A stretch of DNA of 64,000 nt from Onthophagus taurus (lineage: Eukaryota > Arthropoda > Insecta > Coleoptera > Scarabaeidae), in the NCBI RefSeq assembly GCF_036711975.1, contig NC_091968.1:10726001-10790000 (forward strand). Direction: 5' to 3'. Numbering within the stretch: the first letter of the stretch is position 1; each line of letters begins with the position of its first letter. The notes beneath the pieces were generated by a model. That model saw only the letters and a program-made list of their open reading frames with translations, did not search any database and was not told where the DNA came from. Below, piece by piece: positions 11,018 through 21,874 of this stretch. A program made the position numbers and the translations under genes.

Positions 11018-12185
11018 TTACACTCGTATTTATACATAAACCTAAACGTTTTTCGAAAATGTTAACAGAAGTTGACGTGACGGGAGACTTAAACTCAGAT
11101 CATCTTAGCATAGCCCTCAAATTCCAAACAAACATAATTTCAGACCATTGATGATGTTTATTACAAACAACACAGCGAATCCATCATGAAACACTTTCCA
11201 ACAGTAACATACGTATAACCATTTCGTTTACAAACTGTCTAAAGTTATATTGAATCTAATACATGCTAAGAGGACAACATACAGACAATATAAGAAGACG
11301 AAGGACATAAATTTAATAACAGAATTCAACCGTCTCAATAAGCAAATACATAAAGAAGTAAAAGTATACCAAACCAACCTATTGGTACAATTTTTTTCAG
11401 AAATCAAGGAAGGTAAAGGGCGCTCATACTGGAACAAGATTAAGAAAATCACCAAATACAAGAGATCCTGTTCGATCTCAACACTAATGTATAACAATAC
11501 CAAGTGGATATCTGACGTACAGAAATGCAACACTATGGCAGAACATTTTTTAAACGTATTCACACCGACAGACAACACGATTCGACAAAGACCGCATTAA
11601 TACACAATAAGTCTATCCCAGATATTAGCATAGACGAATACATTATACATATTCATAAAGAAAAAAAAACACCGCACCAACCTCGGTAAATATTTTTTTT
11701 GTAAAAGGCCATTTTGGAATAATACACGATAAACCAAATCTTGCTGTTCCGTTGATGTATTTTTTATACTTGCAATAATATTTGCGTTCCTAATTTGCCT
11801 TCTGCTCGTAGTCCTTGCAAAAATTCATGTCATAATTGGTCCAAACCTTCAGCCTGCAGCAAGCGAGTTCAATTTCTTATCTTTCTCCTTTCATTAGAAT
11901 CATCAAATGTTTTACACGGACCGCTTATTTCTGCGATTACTTACACTCGTATTTATACGTAAACCTAAACGTTTTTCGAAAATGTTTTTCTTTGCGGTGT
12001 AGTTGAATATCAATATATGGAAAACAAGGGTCGATAATTTTATAACAAACAACGTCGATAACCTGTATTTATACGTAAACCCAAATGTTTTTATTTAACT
12101 TTTCTTTTTGCGGTGTAGCTAAATAACAATAGATGGAAAACAAGCAATGTCGATAAAATTGATAATTTTTGTAACAAACAATGTT
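11018..12185. repeat. local repeat split by a LINE; 116-bp units
   Basis: About 45 bp at 11018-11062 (cttacactcgtatttata then taaacctaaacg) recurs at 11939-11987, on either side of a LINE fragment. The second copy starts two tandem units of about 116 bp (11951-12066 and 12067-12185) sharing ATTTATACGTAAACC, TTGCGGTGTAG and ATGGAAAACAAG. Confidence 0.7.
11063..11600 (+). pseudogene. LINE fragment, endonuclease end to pre-RT linker
   Basis: VTGDLNSDHLSIALKF at about 11075-11130 is the end of an endonuclease domain (SDH). An open frame at 11250-11600 (FNRLNKQIHKEV, YWNKIKKIT, MAEHFLNVFTP) is the linker before the RT of jockey-type elements. The RT itself is absent. Confidence 0.6.
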
Positions 12186-12654
12186 TATAAATTTATTAAT
12201 AACCTACATATTTTAGAATTCACAAAACAATACCAGTTTTTGAGTATATTTAAATTGACATATCACTTCTACACCAATAGAGACGTCAGATCCCTAGAAC
12301 GTTGTACCGATCGGAGCGAAATTCGTTCCGTGAGGCAATTAAAAAAAAATATATTTCTTCGAATGGGGCAAAAACGGGCATGAGATTTTATTATGAGCAA
12401 ATTCTACATTAAATGGGGAATCTTTTGATACCAAACTCTAGTCGTAGGTAGATTTAGCTCACAACGATATGTCTACTCAAACATAAATTATTCATTAACT
12501 AGCAGTCTTATACAAAACAAAAACTAGCGAAGGTAATGACATGTTCTCGTATAAAATAAATAGAATACATATCAAAGTTAGTATATACAAAAAAATCAGA
12601 AGTATTTCCGAAATGGTTTCTAAAATAAAAAGTTTTGAAGTTCCCCTAAATTTT
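12186..12654. other. no gene seen
   Basis: AT-rich sequence; a short frame at 12147-12383 has no recognisable similarity. Confidence 0.4.
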
Positions 12655-12975
12655 CGGATTGTTTAATTTGACCTATGTACTAAAATTGTCATTCTTTTTA
12701 GTACCTATAATTATTCCCCACTGTGCCAGGGGGGCCAGGGACAGGGATGAATGGAGGCAGAGGCTGAAAGAGGCCAAGGTTCTATACGGGCTGTAGAGCC
12801 ATAGATGAATAAAAATGGGGAAGGTAGCACAGAAATAGTGGCAAAGGGTAGACCTTTCAAATAAAAAAAACGTTATTCAAATCGAACAATACGTTCAAAA
12901 GTTATTGCAGTTTGAAACTGGTCACCATTTTAGGTGATGCGTTTTTTATGCCACTTTTTACACATAAAATAAATT
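12655..12975 (+). repeat. dispersed repeat, copy 1 (LINE ORF2 end)
   Basis: Matches 37148-37505 in the same orientation over about 320 bp. Both read GxRxRDExRQRL, EAK and LYGL followed by TAG, which resembles the C-terminus of a LINE ORF2, then a shared 3' UTR with TATGCCACT. Likely 3' ends of the same 5'-truncated retrotransposon family. Confidence 0.65.
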
Positions 12976-13199
12976 TGTTTGATTTTAATTCAACTGTGGT
13001 CTAGTATGACCAACTTTTATAAAATAATAAAATTATGATGTAGTTTTATAAAGGACGTTTTTTATTGACCTCTTGTCTTGTTGTTGTTTTACATATCTAT
13101 TATCTATTATCTTACTTCATCTACGACAAATCATCAAATTCTTTTTATTAACTTGTAAAATATAATAAATTAAAAATTGAATAAAAACTAGTGAACTGA

Positions 13200-13321
13200 C
13201 GCACTAAAATGTACTGACTGTTCATTTTTATATTAAGTCGGCATCAAAATGAGAGGTTATCTCATCGTTAAAAATGAATGCTGGTTTCAGCAAGTCGCGA
13301 TTTATAGTTATTTCTTTATTG
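13200..13321 (-). pseudogene. Gypsy pol C-terminus, left piece
   Basis: Directly left of the BEL element's target duplication, the minus strand carries the last part of a Gypsy pol, ending in the INRDLLKPAF block that normally closes such proteins. The frame is the continuation of the piece ending at 26464 once the BEL element and one duplication copy are discounted. No 3' LTR of the Gypsy could be identified further left. Confidence 0.7.
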
Positions 13322-13326
13322 CCTAT
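13322..13326. repeat. target duplication of the BEL element, left copy
   Basis: CCTAT, identical to 26459-26463. Five bases is the usual duplication length for BEL/Pao elements. Confidence 0.85.
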
Positions 13327-13793
13327 TGTTCGTACAAAAAAGGAAAATTGTCGAACTAAAATGCGAGGTGCCGGTTAAAAAAAAAAAAAAGGATTCAAAA
13401 AATAATTAAATTCTATTAATAAAATCAATACAGCTTTAATACGAAAGCGGTTGCAATGAATGCAAATCGTGTAATTAATAAAGAAAATTATAAAGAATGC
13501 GAAAGAATGTAAATAAAGGTAAATAAAATAAAAAGCGTACATACAAGAATACGGCGAAAATTACACGTGGCGTGGTGGAAATTGAAGGCACACGATGCAG
13601 ACGATACGGCGACTAGCGGAAGATTGAAATCTTGTCGATTAAGACTGATAACGACGGAAAGGAAGAGAGACAAAATGCGTCACACGTGCGCTTCAATTTT
13701 AAAAACAAAAATATTAACATTTATAAAAGATTGAAAATACAATAAAAATAAATTTGAATTTAACTGATTTCATTTTCTATTCCGGTAGGAACA
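13327..13793 (-). repeat. BEL 3' LTR
   Basis: 467 bp starting TGTTCGTAC and ending GGTAGGAACA (plus strand), that is TG...CA in either sense. Near-identical to 25990-26458; differences are a poly-A length change and scattered substitutions. Confidence 0.9.
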
Positions 13794-13876
13794 TTCACCC
13801 ACCGAAAAACAACAGTTTTTAAACAAAACAAAACAATGAATTAATTAAGAAGACAAGAAAACGGTAAAAAATGCGA

Positions 13877-14361
13877 TTAACAAAATTTTAAGTTTCTGAA
13901 GGAACAAAGTTTTATTACAGGGCGTTGTAATAACCCTTGCGTAGTGCGAACGGTTACGACGCGCACAATACCGTCTGCGCCAGGATGACTTTGTGTTATC
14001 CGTCCAAGGGCCCATTGTAATGGAGTTTTCAGTTCATCTCTGATTAATACTAGGGTTCCAGCCTGTATATTTTTTATTGGAACGTTCCATTTACACCGTT
14101 GTTGCAACGTGTGCAGGTATTCATTGCTCCATCTTTTCCAAAAGTGCTGAAGCATTCCTTGCAACAGTTGCCATCGCGTGAGTCGATTGGATGGTATATT
14201 CTGCAAATCATCATTAGGAATTTCAGAGTTTAGAGGGGAAAGGGCTAAAAAATGACCAGGAGTGAGGGTTTGCAAATCGTTTGGATCGGCACTCAAAGGG
14301 CATAGAGGCCGGGAATTTAATACTGCCTCAATTTGTACCAACAAGGTATAAAGCTCTTCGT
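13877..14361 (-). pseudogene. BEL pol, C-terminal part
   Basis: Reads YEELYTLLVQIEAVLNSRPL, LTPGHFLALSPL, FWKRWSNEYLHTLQQRCKW and GRITQSHPGADGIVRVVTV, the end of the BEL integrase and the DUF5641-like tail. It is cut off from the rest of the integrase by the Harbinger insertion: the upstream piece ends at 17385 in GKQVMT. Otherwise open. Confidence 0.85.
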
Positions 14362-14497
14362 AATAGGCCCCATACACCTGCATACATATTGGGCAACCTG
14401 ATGTTGCGCAACAAAGTGTTGTACAAACATGGTTAGCCATACACTGTGCGCTATTTTATGCAAACCTCAGTTGTATGTGTTGCGTTCATACGGAAAC

Positions 14498-14935
14498 ATG
14501 CCATCTGACGAAGCGGCCTGTTTAGCTATAATAATTGCTATAACCTCCGAGGATGTTGGTATTAAAAAAAGAAGGAGGAAGAGGAGAGTATGGATGAAAG
14601 AGTGGTTGAAGAAAAGATCCCTTTTTAGCCACGCAAATCTCCTCAAGGAACTTCAATTGAGTTCACCACTAGATTACAAAAATTATTTACGAATGGACCC
14701 CACTACTTTTGGCGAATTATTGGTAATGATAACACCACTTATAGAAAAACAACATACTATAATGAGAGAAGCAATATCACCCAAGCAAAGGTTATTTGCA
14801 ACTTTACGATACCTTACTTCTGGGCTTACTTACGAGGGTTTAAAGTTCGAAACAGCAATAGCTGCTCAAACACTTGGAAAGATTATTATAGAGACCTGTG
14901 ACGCAATCATAAAGGTTTTGAAGAAATATATAAAG
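14498..14935 (+). CDS. Harbinger transposase, exon 1
   Basis: The frame is open from an ATG at 14429, but that start lies in the terminal repeat region; the ATG at 14498 (MPSDEAACLAII) is more likely. It has a basic stretch KKRRRKRRVW, then the N-terminal domain LDYKNYLRMDPTTFGELL, SPKQRLFATLRYLTSGLTYE and the helix-turn-helix-like FETAIAAQTLGKIIIETCDAI. The donor AAG|GTAAGT ends the exon at 14935 in phase 0. Confidence 0.85.
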
Positions 14936-15827
14936 GTAAGTAATTATTACTTTATTAACGTTCATTAAAATAACAATAAAATAATATGAACTAAAAATAA
15001 ACAAAGTAATATAAAACCTGAAAAACTGAAGTTATTTGACTGTTGGGCAACTTTCTCCTACTACAATATATTTAAATAAAATCTGGGTCTGGATATGGGT
15101 CTTCTGGTCTGCCTATCTGTACCGGAGCTGGGGAGTAATGAGTTTTTGTATTATTTGAATGTGATGGGTACACGTATTGGGATGAATGTTGTGGTCTGTT
15201 CTCTAGAGTGGTGATTTGTAGTGGAGATGGAGGGTATGATTGAGATAGACTACTATTACTTGTATGAGGTGAATATCCGTATGAAAGTAGACGTGAGTTT
15301 GGCCCATTTGTTGTTACAGAATTTCTGTGAAGGGGTCCTAAACGCCCTTCATATAAGATGTCGCTAATGGCCTTTTTCGCGTGAATTTGCTGCTCGGGCG
15401 ACATTTTCACTAGCTCCAGTGCCCAACTTTTCGCTAGAATGTCTACCTCATTGTTGGAAGCACGCAGATGTTGGCAAGCCATTCTTAATGATTCATTTCG
15501 GGTCTGAGATTCCTCGGTTGTCCCTGTCTCTACGTCCTGTGGCAGCTTCCGGCATTTCTATTTCTTGAGAAGTATCTGGATTTTCCTCTTCTGCTGCATT
15601 TGCTTCTGGGTTACCATCGTCCCGAGAAGAATCCTATAAAAGGCCAAAATGGGTTTATAATATTCCTACTTTTCTTTATTAAACAATTCTATAAATAATA
15701 ATTGAAGAGTCCACTGCAAAAAGGCGGAATTTCAAGAAATCTTTCGTCTTTTTTGCAGTGGGCTCTTCAATTGTGCATGATTCAAGATGCAATTCTATAA
15801 ATGACACTAACGATACGTTTCTTTCAG
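14936..15827 (+). other. intron of the Harbinger transposase
   Basis: GTAAGT at 14936, TTTCAG ending at 15827; joining the exons keeps the frame and restores a normal family sequence. It contains exon 2 of the opposite-strand MADF gene (15074-15633). Confidence 0.75.
15074..15633 (-). pseudogene. Harbinger MADF protein, exon 2
   Basis: Acceptor TTTATAG before 15633; the sequence starts DSSRDDGNPEANAAEEEN, then a 1-nt shift near 15510 leads into [20 protein letters not shown] and ends PDPDFI at a stop near 15077. The C-terminal helical region and the S/P/Q-rich tail are typical of such proteins. It lies wholly in the transposase intron. Confidence 0.6.
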
Positions 15828-16634
15828 CTACCACAAAGTGAAAATGAGTGGAGAGCTGTAAGTAAAGATTTTGAAACGAAGTGGAATTTTCCTCTTTGCT
15901 TAGGGGCAATAGACGGTAAACATATACACATATTTAAACCCCCCGGAACAGGCTCCTATTACTTCAACTATAAGCATTCATTTAGTATTGTTTTAATGGG
16001 AATTGTAAATGCAAACTATGAATTCTTGATGGTTGATGTGGGCGCTAATGGACGTGTTTCTGATGCAGGGGTGTTTTCAAATACCTTCTTCTATAAAAAA
16101 CTTGTAGAAAAGAACTTGGGCCTTCCTGAACCGGAAAATTTGCCTTTAACTAATACCAAAGTGCCTTATGTTTTCGTAGGGGATGACGCTTTCCCACTTC
16201 TGGAGAATTTAATGAAACCATTCAGCAAGAGAAACCTCACCAAGGAAGAAAAAATTTATAACTACAGGGTGTCACGCAGCCGTCGGATTATTGAAAATGC
16301 ATTTGGGATACTAGCTTCTCGATTTAGAATTCTGTTAAGTCAAATTAATCTATGTCCAGAAAAAGCTGTTACTATAACATTAGCATGTTGCTATTTGCAC
16401 AACTTTTTACGACATAAAAATGTAGAGTGTTACTTCCAAGGCGGCATAGATGTTGAAAATATAAATACCGGAGAGTTTACAAATGCTGATTGGAGAGCAG
16501 ATCCTACGTTACAAACACTACAACCACTTCAAGGGAGAAACAGTACAACAACAGCAAAAGAAGTAAGAGCACAGTTTTGTAATTACTTTAATACTGTTGG
16601 AGCTGTTCCGTGGCAGGACAACATTATATCTTGA
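15828..16634 (+). CDS. Harbinger DDE transposase, exon 2
   Basis: Starts LPQSENEWRAVSKDF. Catalytic landmarks: GAIDGKHIHI (first D), VDVGANGRVSDAGVF, VFVGDDAFPLLENLM (second D), and SRRIIENAFGILASRFRIL (the E of RIIENAFG). It ends WQDNIIS at the stop. Cuts and pastes the element as a DDE nuclease, normally with the MADF partner. No stop or frameshift is seen across both exons, so this protein could still be made. It is the best-preserved DNA transposase in the window. Confidence 0.85.
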   Translation, partial: LPQSENEWRAVSKDFETKWNFPLCLGAIDGKHIHIFKPPGTGSYYFNYKHSFSIVLMGIVNANYEFLMVDVGANGRVSDAGVFSNTFFYKKLVEKNLGLPEPENLPLTNTKVPYVFVGDDAFPLLENLMKPFSKRNLTKEEKIYNYRVSRSRRIIENAFGILASRFRILLSQINLCPEKAVTITLACCYLHNFLRHKNVECYFQGGIDVENINTGEFTNADWRADPTLQTLQPLQGRNSTTTAKEVRAQFCNYFNTVGAVPWQDNIIS

Positions 16635-16743
16635 CTATAAATTATCTGTTTTTCACAGTTGTGCTTAAAAATATATTACTTTTTAAATAAATTATTTCAA
16701 AATAATAACAGCATTTAAATAAATAACTGATTTGATTACTTAC

Positions 16744-17132
16744 CCTGCCTTCATTTTCAGTCTCTTGGGGCTCGTCCATGGTAGAAGTCCCTGGTAATTG
16801 ACTTTCTTGGTCTCTGAGGAAATCTAATTCTTTAAAATACCATAAACTTGGTTCATAAAGATTTTCGGTGCCTGTGCCAGATCTATAGCTCGCCACTACT
16901 TTTTTGAATTCCCTCCGATACGCAGTACGCAAAACATTTATTTTCTTTCGCACCATCTCTCTATCGGCGCTAGGTTCTATTACCCTTAATTTTTCGGTTA
17001 GTTTTTCATACGCGACGTTCTTCTTGTTTTATTTTTGTACACATCACTCTTCACTTTCCACACTTCTGGCAACTGGCGATATAGATTAATAAATTCGCTC
17101 CAAAAGTCTTTGTTGTTTATAAAGTTCGCCAT
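16744..17132 (-). pseudogene. Harbinger MADF protein, exon 1
   Basis: Begins MANFINNKDFWSEFINLYRQ at 17132, reads LPEVWKVKSDVYKNKT, then a 1-nt shift near 17015 is needed to continue with EKLTEKLRVIEP and VRKKINVLRTAYRREFKKV. This is a MADF (Myb/SANT-like) DNA-binding domain. The exon ends GGC AGG|GTAAGT at 16744. Its intron (15634-16743) encloses transposase exon 2. Two frameshifts make this gene probably dead, although the transposase frame is intact. Confidence 0.65.
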
Positions 17133-17384
17133 TTTAAAATTATCAGTACTACTAGTGTGTGGCGTATGCGGAACTTGTCCAAACCTGCCCTTAACTGTAC
17201 AACCTCTCGAGCCAGGACCCATACATGATGCAATAGTTGCACAACGTCATCCGTTGCGCAATTAATTTCAAACAATTTTGAATTTCTACAACTTGTTGCG
17301 CATCACGTTGAACAACACCATACACCATACAATTTTTGCACAACAGCCTCTGTTGTGCAATTTGTTCGCAGGTGTATGGGCCCT

Positions 17385-18334
17385 TCAAGTCATAACTTGT
17401 TTACCAACGACTCTGTGTAGATGGGTCTTGACAGATTTAACGCCCGCTTCGGTGAGTCCGTTGAAATGCGGCGAAGCAGGTGGATTAAAAAGCCATTGTA
17501 TGCCTAGTTCACCGCCGGCATCTTGGGCAAGTTTCGACAGTTGGTTGTAGGCTCCGACGAAGTTTGTGCCACGATCGGAAAATATAGCAGTGCAACTTCC
17601 TCGGCGTGACATGAATCGTCGCAAGGCAGCAATAAATGCAATAACTGCAATAAATGGACAGCTTTCGTGGAGGCGCAAACGAAAATGCAGATATATGATT
17701 TGAATGTTTTTGCACCTCTATACTTGCGGGCGGTGGTAATGAATGGGCCAGCGTAGTCCACACCCACCGTTGCAAATGCTCTCAACTGTTGGACACGAAA
17801 TGTCGGTAAATCTGCCATCATTGGTGAATAGGACCTAGGACGGGCTCTGAAACATCTAATGCAATTAGATATTACTTTATATATTTCATGTCGAGGTGAA
17901 ATTATCCAAAACTGATTGGCAACAATAGAAAATAATGTTCTGTAACCGGGATGTAGATACTTTTGATGAAGATGTTCCACAATTAGTTCACACAATCGAT
18001 GACGACTAGGCAGTAAAATTGGGTGTTTTGCGTCATATGGGAGTTCTGAATGTTTGAGTCGTCCACCCACTCTGAGTAAGTTCTCTCTGCTAATAAAAGG
18101 CGAGAGTTTTCTAATTGGTTTGGATAATAGCTTGCCAGCTCTAATTTGCTGAAATACTTCTTCGAAATGTTCGTTCTGGACCAACCGAACGATGACATGA
18201 AGGGCATTCTGCTTTTCAAATAGCGAAAACGTTACATTTCTATGTCTATTTGTTTTTCTGCAACTTGAAATGAAGCGCAGTACATATGCAACTATACTCT
18301 CTATTTTATTTAAATTCGAGAAGCGCTCGATCAA
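17385..18334 (-). pseudogene. BEL integrase
   Basis: H2C2-type zinc block and linker (HLHQKYLHPGYRTL, CIRCFRARP), then the integrase core: VGVDYAGPF (first D), after a frameshift near 17665 FSDRGTNFVGAYNQL (second D) and SPHFNGLTEAGVKSVKTHL (E). It stops at 17385 where the Harbinger element entered. Confidence 0.85.
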
Positions 18335-18965
18335 GGTAAGTATACAATTTTGAACCCTTTCAGTAATCGCAGCGGTAATGATTCGTTCTTCGGCTCACAC
18401 GACATCATCATCGGAATCTATCGAAGCATCGTGAGGCCAATTGGACGAGGATTGCGACAACCAAACAGGACCATCCCACCATATACTAGATTTGACTATT
18501 TCCGAAGGTAAAAGACCTCGCGACCCAACGTCTGCGGGGTTATCAGCGGATGGAACGTGACGCCAGTGATTTGCAGGTAAGATTTCTTGTATGTGACTGG
18601 TTCTATTGGCAACAGGTCTTCCAGCGGTGAGGAGATGCCCTTAACCAATTGAGTACGACGGTAGAGTCACACCAAGCAATTACATTAGTCGTTGTAATGA
18701 CAGATGTACTGGACATGATTAATTCTGCGAGATCGGCCAATAAAACAGCACCGCATAGCTCCAATCGTGGTAGCGATGTAGTTTTTAAAGGAGCCACCCT
18801 GGACCTGGCACAAATAAAAGAAGTTTTAATGGTACCACAAGGTAAAATATATCGTAAATGTGCAACCGAGCAATAACCAATTAATGAAGCGTCGCAAAAT
18901 AAATGCAGTTCAGTGACTTCACTGCTCGTGGGTCGAATGAAACGAGGTATGTGTAATTTCGTCAA
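18335..18965 (-). pseudogene. BEL RNase H-like region
   Basis: Reads LHLFCDASLIGYC, SRVAPLKTTSLPRLELCGAVL and VIAWCDSTVVLNWL, then in another frame PSADNPADVGSRGLLPSE and PVWLSQSSSNWP. These are the DAS, RLEL and DS blocks of the BEL RNase H. Frameshift near 18600. Confidence 0.8.
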
Positions 18966-19028
18966 TAAAGGAAGCTCTGACTTGAATTGTGTCCAGTATT
19001 TAAGAATATCCTCTGAAGGAACATCATC

Positions 19029-19980
19029 CTATTCCATCTTCGCCAACCATAGTTTTTGTATTAATTGTTTTGCGGATAAAATACATGGAGTAATAAATCC
19101 CATGGGATCATAAATGCGAGCGATGGTGGACAGAATGGCTCTTTTGCTGCAGAGAGTGTCACGTAGGACATATGAGTAGCCAAAAGTGTCAGCGTGCGGA
19201 TTCCAATTAAGCCCCAATACTTTTACGAAGTCGATTTCGTCACTATTAAAGGAAATTGGCGATCCTTCTTCTTGGAGTTTGAAAGGTTGGATCAACTCCG
19301 GCGTGTTACTTGCCCATTTGGACAATTCGAAGCACCCCAAACACAATAGATCGATTATTTGGTGCTGCAGGTTCACCGCATCAGATACGGAAAAGGCTCC
19401 TGTCACGATGTCATCGACGTACATGTAATTCCGGATAACATTTGCAGCTTCAGGATATTGCATCTCGTATATATTAGCCAATTCTTGCAGAGTGCGTAAT
19501 GCCATGAATGGAGATGCGGACATACCATACGTAACTGTATTTAATTTATATTCGTTGATTTCACCGTCATTAACATTTCTCCAGATGATACTCCAGCTGA
19601 TAATCACGGCGGTGATGCGGGGCGACGAGAATTTAGCGGTACATCTGCTTGATGTCGCAGATAAATACGTTGGGAAAACATCGAAAAGTAATTAGAATGG
19701 ATACCAAATCTTGTTGTAATTTAGGCCCAGTCAATAAAAGATCGTTTAGAGATTTATTTGATGTGGTCTTGGCGGATGCGTCGAAAACGACGCGTATTTT
19801 GGACGAGCTAGGATGTATGACGTAATGATGCGGGATATAATAGGCTTTGGGATTGCAGAAGTCATCTTTGGGAACAGGGGACATATGCTGTTGCGAAAGA
19901 TAATCTTCCATGAAAGTTTGATAAGCGTTGTACATGGTTGAGTTTTTCAAAAGCCGTTTTTCCAGAAAAAGAAATCGACG
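19029..19980 (-). pseudogene. BEL reverse transcriptase
   Basis: 19633-19950 gives the fingers and palm (KIRVVFDASAKTTSNKSLND, FICDIKQMYR). A frameshift near 19605 leads into 19029-19607 with YGMSASPFMALRTLQ and the catalytic NYMYVDDIVTG. The thumb region FVKVLGLNWNP and IYDPMGFITP follows. An in-frame stop lies near 19970 between protease and RT. The active-site YVDD is intact but the frame is not. Confidence 0.85.
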
Positions 19981-19989
19981 AAATGCTTG

Positions 19990-21028
19990 TTAGTATGATT
20001 GTCCAAGAGATGGTTGTTCATCTTTGAATGGTAAAGCGAGCACAAAGCGGCCCTCAGTGTTGCGATGATACGTAGAATTAAAGTGTTTCTCACATAAAAC
20101 ATTCTCAGGTGATTTTGCTACACCGTTCTTCACCTGATCCAATTCCCAGAATCGTTGAAGACAAAAATCTACTGTAGGTTCGATGAATAATGTGGATGTA
20201 GACGCTGAAGAATTGTTCGATTTACCAATCAGAAGCCATCCGAAAATAGACTCAAGCGCCGCGGGCTCATTCTGAGTACCAATTTTTCGGGCCCCAGTGA
20301 GTATTGAGGGAACCAGTTCAGCTCCCAAGAGTAGATCGACGGGACCGGGAGACGATTGACCGACAGATATGTTAAGATGACGTAGATGTGGATAGTTTAA
20401 TAGTTCAATCGGTTCTTTGGGTTGATTGGAACAAATTTTAGGGCTAATTATAGCTGTAAATTCTAAAATGGGTTGAAGAGCGTTGCAGGGTTTGATAGCG
20501 CAGGCGATAGAACCTCCATTACAATTGGAACTCATGCTATTCAATCCTTCAATAGTGACAGAACTTTTACATCTTTCAAGTTGAAGTCTCTTTTGCAGAC
20601 GTTCAGTAATAAAGTTTACCATGCTGCAGGAATCAATGACTGCTCGAACTTTGTGAAAGGTTCCAAAACAATCCCGGACCTCCAACTCAGCGACAGGAAG
20701 TAATACGGTCATCATGGAATTTAACGCAGATCCAACAGTTGTATTCGATGGGGATTATGATGGCATGTTAGATGTTAAAGTATTCTCATTCATTGGGTTA
20801 TTCAGATGTAATAAAGTGTGGTGACGTTTATGACAGATACGACAAGCATTCGTAGAATTGCATTTACTGGTGGAGTGTCGACAGCCTAAACAGTTTTTGC
20901 AAAGATTGGTCTTAGTGACAAATTCAAATCGTTGTGCGGGTGTTCTGCCATGAAACTTTGAACACTTGTATAAATTGTGAACATCGTTGCATAAAGGACA
21001 ATTAAAATTACTTGGCTTAGATTTTGTT
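19990..21028 (-). pseudogene. BEL zinc knuckles and aspartic protease
   Basis: About 20800-21010 carries two cysteine knuckles (CKNCLGCRHSTSKC, CRICHKRHHTLLH). The protease follows at 20715: VRAVIDSCSMVNFITERL, where the family consensus has DSGS, so the glycine after the catalytic D-S is a cysteine here. It runs to FVLALPFKDEQPSLGQSY. Confidence 0.8.
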
Positions 21029-21739
21029 TCAGTGGCGAAGCTTGCTGAATTGGGCTTGGATTGACGAGTGAGAGTTTGATGAAGTAAGCTTAACAGAGTC
21101 CAATGCTTTAGCTTGACTTTCCAGAAAAGTTATCAACTGCGAATATGTAGGTATTTCAAACGTGCAATGTTCAACTTCAAATTTGGTTTTAATCGAAGTA
21201 TCTAATTTTTGTAATAGGATATTGAACAATAAGAAATCCCATGAATCAACAGGAAATCCGAGAGTCTTGACCCCTTCCACATTTTCTGCGAACGTGTCGT
21301 TTAATGAACGGTAGACTTTAGCGGAACCCTCTTGTTTTATTGTTATGCCCTGTATTTCGTTGTAGTACAGTGTGGCAAGATGCCTTTTATTTTGATACCT
21401 ACTCTTAAGCATCTCAAACGCGATAGGGTAATTGTCATTCGTCATAGGCAACCCTTTGATGAGTTGTAATGGCTCACCAGATAATGACATCAATAAATAT
21501 TGATATTTAATAACATCCGAAAAGGATTTATTTTCGTGCACCATGGAGCGGAACAAATCGAAGAAACTTGGCCATGCTTTGAAATCACCAGTAAATGTTG
21601 GTAACATAATTTTGCTCAACTTTGGAGACTCGAGAGTAGTAGGTGGTTCTTCAGTAATATGAGAATCTTTAATTCTCTGATGGATTGCTTTTATAGAAAA
21701 ATACGCGCTATCTGCCCCTTGGCGAATACGATCATGCTC
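21029..21739 (-). pseudogene. BEL gag, C-terminal part (DUF1759)
   Basis: Resumes at the LINE junction with EHDRIRQGADSAYF and contains LPTFTGDFKAWPSFFDLFRS, LLMSLSGEPLQLIKGLP and AFEMLKSRYQN, the signature of the BEL gag core. Open throughout. Confidence 0.85.
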
Positions 21740-21874
21740 ATAATAATAATAATAATAATAATTCACTTTATTGCCCAACAAAGATCAATTACAGGACAAT
21801 ATTACAAGAAAAAGAAAATAAGAAATAACACATGCCATAAAACAAATATAATTCACATAAACACTCTTACACTA

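Larger units (their letters stand above)
14366..17383 (+). mobile_element. PIF/Harbinger transposon with two genes
   Basis: Terminal repeats GGCCCCATACACCTGC (14366) and its counterpart ending GCAGGTGTATGGGCC (17383). The region inside each end is rich in TTGCGCAAC/TTGCACAAC motifs, probable transposase binding sites. It carries a DDE transposase on + and a MADF-type DNA-binding protein on -, the usual two-gene set of this superfamily. The BEL frame resumes across it. A 3-bp target duplication is expected; TTA/TTG flank the ends, so it is imperfect or mutated. Confidence 0.85.
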
